Source: CAVSMC01 sp963798655 (GTDB lineage: Bacteria; Pseudomonadota; Gammaproteobacteria; Burkholderiales; Casimicrobiaceae). Taken from it: a stretch of 64,000 nt of DNA. Shown piece by piece: positions 63,735 to 64,000 of this stretch (position 1 is its first letter; each line of letters starts with the position of its first letter). The notes beneath the pieces were generated by a model. It was not told where the DNA came from and ran no database searches. It was given only the letters and a program-made list of their open reading frames with translations. The translations under genes and the position numbers were made by a program. Where the stretch lies: assembly GCA_963798655.1 (NCBI GenBank), contig CAWCUH010000004.1, forward strand, positions 868,001 through 932,000. The letters run 5' to 3'.

Positions 63735-64000
63735 TCAGCCGCGCGCGCAGAGCGCGAAACGGCGCGCGTCGGCGTCCGATGCGTGCGCCGGCGCTTCGAT
63801 GCGGACATCGCGATAACCGGCGTCGCCGAGCAGCGCGACGATCGCGTCCTCGTCGTACCAGGTGATGGCCACCGTCTCGTCCTCGCGCGCGAGGATCGCC
63901 GGTCCCATCCGCCGCTCGAAGCGGCTCTTCGTGTCGATTCGATGCCCGTCGCCGTCGACGAGCATCTCGGAGCGATGCGCGATGCGCGTGCCGTCGGCGA
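63735..64000 (-). CDS. Class I SAM-dependent methyltransferase, C-terminal part (cut by window end)
   Basis: The frame is open to the window edge (ADGTRIAHRSEMLVDGDGHRIDTKSRFERRM... ARR), so this is the C-terminal fragment of a longer gene. ITWYDEDAIVALLGDAGYRDVRIEAPA is typical of the last strands of such methyltransferases. Substrate unknown. Confidence 0.65.
   Translation of the reverse strand, partial: ADGTRIAHRSEMLVDGDGHRIDTKSRFERRMGPAILAREDETVAITWYDEDAIVALLGDAGYRDVRIEAPAHASDADARRFALCARG

Overview
The window is GC-rich (by eye about 65-70%), gene-dense DNA from a free-living, aerobic, Gram-negative bacterium, most likely a betaproteobacterium of Burkholderiales type. Pointers are the birA-coaX-SPOR gene order, a fused peroxiredoxin-glutaredoxin next to a dihydrolipoyl-dehydrogenase-like flavoprotein, a sulfite dehydrogenase/cytochrome c pair, CreA, a RAYT/REP-style repeat carrying a GGGGACAGACCACGTTTTC core, and short mirror repeats of the ATTCCCGCG...CGCGGGAAT kind. 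No phage, insertion sequence, CRISPR array, rRNA or replication origin was seen. One tRNA (Gly, CCC) is present. At least two genes carry frameshifts, either real decay or assembly error.

Layout. 1-9.6 kb: exonuclease III, an EamA exporter overlapping uppP, a complete bufferin (copper-binding RiPP) operon, YceH, a DapA-like aldolase, a lipoprotein methyltransferase and an S41-like protease. 9.6-14.3 kb: oxidative-stress pair (flavoprotein, Prx-Grx), an amidase and a two-CBS protein. 14.3-20.3 kb: a minus-strand signalling cassette (FecR-domain protein, haem-binding DUF3365-HAMP membrane sensor, Ser/Thr kinase with a duplicated C-terminal module), then an NHL-type beta-propeller, a GNAT enzyme and a PP2C phosphatase, the last two separated by a long inverted repeat. 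20.4-26 kb: peptide-type binding protein, orphan form-II CoxL-like molybdoenzyme, Hsp20 with a sigma-32-like promoter. 26-33.5 kb: AlkB-like dioxygenase, lipoprotein hydrolase, ECF sigma factor, and a four-gene copper operon (DUF2946-like, outer-membrane-like protein, CopC, CopD-cytochrome c-thioredoxin-like fusion), then dinB. 33.5-45.4 kb: secreted hypothetical protein, creA, solitary HicA-like protein, prfC, DUF3014, universal stress protein, GcvA-like regulator, sorAB, ackA, hydrogenase-type maturation protease, DUF72 and a hydrolase. 45.5-54.5 kb: thiC under a TPP riboswitch, sugar-phosphate-isomerase-like protein, HAD phosphatase, inositol-dehydrogenase-like protein, a frameshifted small secreted gene, and an iron(III)-type ABC permease and binding protein without an ATPase. 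54.5-64 kb: tRNA-Gly, EamA exporter, 3-hydroxyisobutyrate-dehydrogenase-like enzyme, a doubly frameshifted epimerase, an inositol-monophosphatase-family enzyme, a tandem-motif secreted peptide, and a run starting with birA and continuing as overlapping genes from coaX to two TPM-domain proteins; a methyltransferase is cut by the window end.

How the genes fit together. Metal and redox stress dominate: bufferin, CopC/CopD, the Prx-Grx pair and possibly the haem-sensor/kinase cassette all face the envelope. The FecR-haem sensor-kinase cassette is the best candidate here for an incompletely described system: it has an extracytoplasmic sensor with no output domain of its own, directly followed by a soluble Ser/Thr kinase, with a stand-alone PP2C phosphatase about 4 kb away. 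Two leader regions (uppP and prfC) carry intrinsic-terminator-like hairpins in the direction of the gene and immediately before the start codon, which suggests attenuation.
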